Source: Novosphingobium sp. SG919 (lineage in GTDB: Bacteria > Pseudomonadota > Alphaproteobacteria > Sphingomonadales > Sphingomonadaceae). From it: a stretch of DNA of 35,074 nucleotides. How positions within the stretch are numbered: position 1 is the first letter of the stretch; every line of letters starts with the position of its first letter. Positions 32,125 to 35,074 of this stretch are shown in pieces. The stretch spans positions 486,246 to 521,319 of the forward strand of contig NZ_JABCNG010000004.1 of assembly GCF_012932495.1 (NCBI RefSeq), written 5' to 3'. The notes below the pieces were generated by a model, which worked only from the letters and a program-made list of their open reading frames with translations, ran no database searches and was not told the DNA's origin. Position numbers and translations under genes: made by a program.

Positions 32125-33068
32125 GGCGCGCGGCCCTTCTGATCGCGGCCTGCGGCTGTGCGCAAGCGCTGGGAGCCGGCGCGGCGCGGGCTGACGAGAG
32201 CACGGCGCAAGCGGCAGCGCCAGCCGCTGCTGGCGCGAACGCCGGGTTGGACCAGTGGATGGTGGCACTGTCTGGCGGCGTCACGCGCCCCGATGGCGGC
32301 GTGGCGGCACCGTTTGCCCAGGCCGGGCTGACCCGGCGGCTGGGCCAAGGCTATGTGCGGCTGGCGGGCACCGCCTATCGCAGCGCGCAGGCCCAGGTTT
32401 CGCCCTATCCACCCAGCACCTATCGCGTGGCCAGCCTGGCCGGCGGGGGCACGTTCGACGGGTGGATCGTGGAACTGCAGGGCACACTGGGGCGCCAGCG
32501 TCAGGGCCGCGCGACTGGCCCAGCAGGCCTGGCACGCATGCGTGCCGCGCTGCCGACCACCACATTGTTCGGGTTGAGCGGTTCGGTGGGCCGTAACCTG
32601 GCGCTGCACCGGGGATGGCTGCTGACGCCAACGCTTTCGGCCGGTTTCGTGCAATCGCGCCTGGCCACCGGCGTCAACGGCGCCACGCAGGCCATGCCGG
32701 CGTGGTCGGGCGCATTGCATCTGCGCCTCGATCGCACGATCAAGGGCCCGTTCGAGCGCAGCGTGGGGGCGTTCGTCTCTGGCCGGTGGACCAGCAATGC
32801 CGCAGTATCGCTGCAGCCGATGGGGCAAGGCGGCGTGGCTGGCGGGGGCGAGGGTGCCGGGCCGGGCGGGGTTGGCACTGGCGGCAGCGTGGGGCCGGGC
32901 GTGGGCTTGGTTGCAAGCCGGGTGCCCGACACTTGGGTAGAATTGGGCGTGGCCGCCAACATCGGCCTTTCACGCCATCTCTGGCTCGATGCCTTTGCCA
33001 CGCGCAGCCTGGGCCAGGTGGCGGGGCAAAGCAGCGCGGTGGGACTTGGCCTGCGCCGCACGTTCTGA
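32121..33068 (+). CDS. Outer-membrane beta-barrel protein
   Basis: A 315-residue protein with a signal peptide ending GAARA (about residue 24). An Ala-rich spacer is followed by alternating amphipathic strands with aromatic girdles (GYVRLAGTAYRSAQAQV, WIVELQGTLGRQRQG, LWLDAFATRSLGQ), ending in GLGLRRTF. The terminal Phe is the usual BAM recognition signal. A Gly-rich loop lies near residues 235-262. The fold is a predicted small barrel of about 8-12 strands; no family is recognised. ATG overlaps the kinase stop, so it is translated with the kinase and may work with its signal or with the secretion apparatus. Confidence 0.65.
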   Translation: MRRAALLIAACGCAQALGAGAARADESTAQAAAPAAAGANAGLDQWMVALSGGVTRPDGGVAAPFAQAGLTRRLGQGYVRLAGTAYRSAQAQVSPYPPSTYRVASLAGGGTFDGWIVELQGTLGRQRQGRATGPAGLARMRAALPTTTLFGLSGSVGRNLALHRGWLLTPTLSAGFVQSRLATGVNGATQAMPAWSGALHLRLDRTIKGPFERSVGAFVSGRWTSNAAVSLQPMGQGGVAGGGEGAGPGGVGTGGSVGPGVGLVASRVPDTWVELGVAANIGLSRHLWLDAFATRSLGQVAGQSSAVGLGLRRTF

Positions 33069-33227
33069 ACGGTTGCTGGGCTGACGATGTTGAGGGTGGC
33101 TCCCCTCGTGGGAGACATTTCGAACTATTTCAGATTTCCAACGGTCGAATCCCGTCAATTGGTCGCGCGCTATCGCGCCGCATTTAAGAATGCAGCGTCC
33201 TGAAGATAATGATCATATTTTAAATTT

Positions 33228-33258
33228 GGCGCGCTACACTCTACAAGTGTGGTGCGCC
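33228..33258. terminator. 13-bp stem-loop, possible terminator
   Basis: GGCGCGCTACACT, loop CTACA, AGTGTGGTGCGCC. As RNA all 13 positions pair, counting two G-U pairs. It is followed on the plus strand by a T-rich stretch (ATTTGCATTTTG), so it is a candidate terminator for the virB-kinase-barrel transcript, although 160 bp past the last stop. Confidence 0.45.
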
Positions 33259-33351
33259 ATTTGCATTTTGTTGGGAAGAATCGAACTGTTTCTGCCTTGG
33301 GCGTCCGGCAAGGTTGTATTTTAAGCATGACTTGGCACCTGACATTCCAGC

Positions 33352-33602
33352 GGCAGTTCAAGACGCATGAGCATCCTGTAGCACGGTCCGCTCGAAGCCA
33401 AGGAGCCCTGTTGGACGAGAGCGGCAGTTCAGGCCCCTGGCGGAGCTTGTGGCACATCCGTTCCCGAACCGCAGGCAACACGCCTCGTTCGTTCATCCAG
33501 TTCACATGTTCAAAGAGCAGGTCCGAGCCCGGATGCGCACGAAACCTGGACCATCTGATCGGACAGGCAGTTCAGAGCCCCTGAGGGTCTGTGGCACATC
33601 CG
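33352..33602 (+). repeat. Imperfect repeats with ~71-bp spacing
   Basis: GGCAGTTCA begins units at 33352, 33423 and 33566, and a weaker CAGTTCA copy (CAG at 33498) fits the gap. Spacings are 71, about 73 and about 70 bases. Units at 33423 and 33566 share about 37 bases ending in TGTGGCACATCCG; the first ends in the related TGTAGCACGGTCCG. There are no identical repeats, so this is not CRISPR. Confidence 0.45.
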
Positions 33603-33660
33603 GCCTTTTCATTTGATCCGACATCGTCATGCAACAGCGCGATTCGCGGCGCAAGGGGTA

Positions 33661-33715
33661 GGGCACTGAAGTGCCGAAAGCGCAGATTTCGGCCCTTTTG
33701 GGCCGAATAATGCGC
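33661..33715. other. Compound stem-loop downstream of SDR gene
   Basis: GGCAC-TGAA-GTGCC (33662-33675) is followed by TTCGGCCC-TTTT-GGGCCGAA (33688-33707), itself enclosed by GCGCA (33680-33684) and TGCGC (33711-33715). The second hairpin has a perfect 8-bp stem. The structure lies past the 3' end of the minus-strand SDR gene and could be its terminator or part of an RNA. Confidence 0.45.
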
Positions 33716-33845
33716 ATGTGCCGGATATGGTGCACTGGGTTGGTGGCGCCGAATGAGTGACAGAAGGAATTCTGCGCGTCGGCGGGGTTAAGGATGCTAT
33801 TCCTCTGATTCTGCCTTCGATCTGCCAAGTAAGCGAACGTACGAC

Positions 33846-34709
33846 TCAGCTCGAATGAACGAAATCTACGCCGGTTGCCTTCGTCGCCGTCTGCTCGATG
33901 GCGGGATCGACGCTGCTGTGATCCGGATTGCGCTGCTCGAGCATTTGGTCGAGGCGGGCCCGCATTTTGGGTTCGACGTGACTGGCGTGGGTGAGAATCC
34001 AGAACTGCCCCTCGACGATCGCGTCGAACGTCACGCGAGCGACCTCTGCCGGATCCATCGCGTCCGGGGAGTCCAGGACGGACACCTTCTTCCCATCGAC
34101 CTCGCGGGTACCGGCGATCGCCGTCCGCACGAGTGCCGGGCACAGAACCGAAATTCCCACGCGGCTCTTATCGGCCGACAATTCGCGATAGAGCGTCTCC
34201 GACAAGCCGACGATGGCGTGCTTGCTCGCAACATAGGCGGCATTCCCCGGCATGCTCAGCAGCCCGCCTACTGAGGCCGTATTCAAAATATATCCCGATT
34301 TACGCGCGCGAAGGCCTGGCAGGAACGTGAGAAGGCCGTTCACGACGCCCCACACGTTGATGTCCATCATACGGCGCCAGTCAGTTTCGCTGGTTTCCCA
34401 GGCAAGGGCGATCTTGGCGATGCCGGCATTGTTGCACACGAGCCAGGGTTCGCCGAGTTGATCGATCGTCTCCTGCTCGAGGTGTCGGATCTGCTCGATA
34501 TCCCGGACGTCGGTCTTCACGGCGATCGCCTTGACCCCGAGGGCTTCGACCTGGGCCTTTGCGTCGAGAAGTGCTTCCTCGCCGATATCCGCGAGTGCGA
34601 CGTGCATGCCCCGGTTCGCAGCTTCCAGCGCAAGCGCGAGGCCGATGCCGTTAGCGCCGCCGGTGATTACTGCGACACGGCCTTCCAGGTTGTTGGCATT
34701 CGACGGCAT
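33846..34709 (-). CDS. SDR family NAD(P)-dependent oxidoreductase
   Basis: A 287-residue classical short-chain dehydrogenase/reductase. The cofactor motif TGGANGIG is at residues about 16-23 (VAVITGGANGIGLALALEA), NNAG in WLVCNNAGIAKIAL, catalytic Ser in ILNTASVGGLLSMPG, and YVASK (Tyr and Lys) in NAAYVASKHAIVGLSETLY. ATG 34709 has GAGAGG six bases upstream; a GTG one codon earlier is less likely. The C-terminal 50 residues are longer than the basic 250-residue fold. Substrate cannot be predicted; such proteins near accessory DNA often act on alcohols, steroids or aromatic degradation intermediates. No operon partner is visible. Confidence 0.9.
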   Translation of the reverse strand: MPSNANNLEGRVAVITGGANGIGLALALEAANRGMHVALADIGEEALLDAKAQVEALGVKAIAVKTDVRDIEQIRHLEQETIDQLGEPWLVCNNAGIAKIALAWETSETDWRRMMDINVWGVVNGLLTFLPGLRARKSGYILNTASVGGLLSMPGNAAYVASKHAIVGLSETLYRELSADKSRVGISVLCPALVRTAIAGTREVDGKKVSVLDSPDAMDPAEVARVTFDAIVEGQFWILTHASHVEPKMRARLDQMLEQRNPDHSSVDPAIEQTATKATGVDFVHSS

Positions 34710-35074
34710 CACGCACCTCTCAACTTTCAGAACGAGACACTGATAGGCGGCATTTGGCAGCCCGTGAGGTGACGGAAGGTGAGTGCGACGAGGTCACTGT
34801 CAGCTATGCTGCGGCAGAACTACCCGACCAGCTTTTCGGTCGCAGCCGATTGTGATCAGCGAGCCGGAACCCTCCGCCTCGCCCGTCAAAGATCAATATG
34901 TGAGCTGAGAAGACGCGGATCGCTAACGCCCAGCTCTCCGATTCAGCCTTCTGTTGCTCTCCGAAGCCCATTACGCTGGCTAATACCAAGGTGCAATGAT
35001 CAGAACCCATTTGCCCATTGGCGCATCCCGATGGACATGATCCGCCATGGCTGATCGACGAGCTTGTTCCATGC
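34710..35074. other. Non-coding right edge
   Basis: No frame here has a ribosome binding site or a recognisable product. The SDR promoter must lie in the first part. Nothing else is seen. Confidence 0.4.

Larger units (their letters stand above)
33069..33845. other. Intergenic region with hairpins and ~71-bp repeats
   Basis: This 777-bp stretch separates the barrel gene from the convergent SDR gene. It holds a 13-bp RNA stem (33228-33258), a series of imperfect repeat units (33352-33602) and a compound stem-loop (33661-33715). GC is lower than in the core. Open frames here do not look coding. It may hold terminators, a small RNA or remnants of a mobile repeat. Confidence 0.5.

Noticed and set aside
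30079..32268. 729-codon minus-strand frame opposite the histidine kinase
   Set aside because: Antisense to intact kinase motifs; no domain of its own.
33352..33602. CRISPR array
   Set aside because: Units are diverged and too long in period, with no identical repeats and no cas genes.
33502..34143. 213-codon minus-strand frame overlapping the SDR gene
   Set aside because: Its first half is an out-of-frame reading of the SDR gene and the rest lies in the structured intergenic region.
34779..35054. Plus-strand frame at the right edge
   Set aside because: No ribosome binding site and no protein-like pattern.

Overview
The window looks like chromosomal DNA of a Sphingomonadaceae-type alphaproteobacterium (Novosphingobium or a close relative). 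This is inferred from very high GC, dense back-to-back operons joined by 4-bp ATGA overlaps, a five-step hut pathway, a Wzc/Wza-type exopolysaccharide locus and a sphingomonad-style IS5/IS427 element. Positions 3.7-33.07 kb are compositionally uniform and tightly coded. The flanks (1-3.6 kb and 33.1-35.07 kb) are lower in GC, gene-poor and carry an insertion sequence, degraded repeats and hairpins, so they look like accessory DNA.

Layout. (1) 1-3.7 kb: a poly-C tract, two hypothetical membrane proteins, an IS5-family element with a frameshifted transposase, and an orphan protein resembling CDI immunity proteins. (2) 3.7-10.85 kb: exopolysaccharide genes. On the minus strand run a Wzc-like tyrosine kinase/co-polymerase, a GT4 glycosyltransferase, a hexapeptide acyltransferase and a Wzy-like polymerase; a Wza-type export lipoprotein is divergent on the plus strand. 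(3) 10.97-12.1 kb: two coupled genes for exported proteins of unknown role. (4) 12.27-18.9 kb: histidine degradation, hutI-hutH-hutG-hutU (minus) divergent from hutF (plus), with a 12-bp perfect palindrome in the 62-bp shared promoter. (5) 18.89-21.32 kb: a minus-strand unit with a Tat-exported intradiol-dioxygenase-like lipoprotein carrying a 38-residue Ser/Thr tract, a PMT/GT39-like membrane mannosyltransferase, and a possible 30-aa membrane peptide. (6) 21.41-33.07 kb: an OmpR-family response regulator (minus), then on the plus strand a type IV secretion operon (virB1-B2-B3-B4-B6-B9-B10-B11), a sensor histidine kinase with an unusual Gly/Pro-rich periplasmic segment, and an outer-membrane beta-barrel protein. 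(7) 33.07-35.07 kb: a structured, repeat-bearing intergenic region, an SDR oxidoreductase and a non-coding end.

The most interesting points are: a compact T4SS with no virB5, virB7, virB8 or virD4 in its operon, bracketed by the two halves of a probable two-component system with OmpR-like tandem repeats in the regulator/virB1 promoter region; a mannosyltransferase directly behind a Ser/Thr-rich exported lipoprotein that could be its substrate; and a small palindromic repeat present once between convergent genes and once in frame inside virB4.
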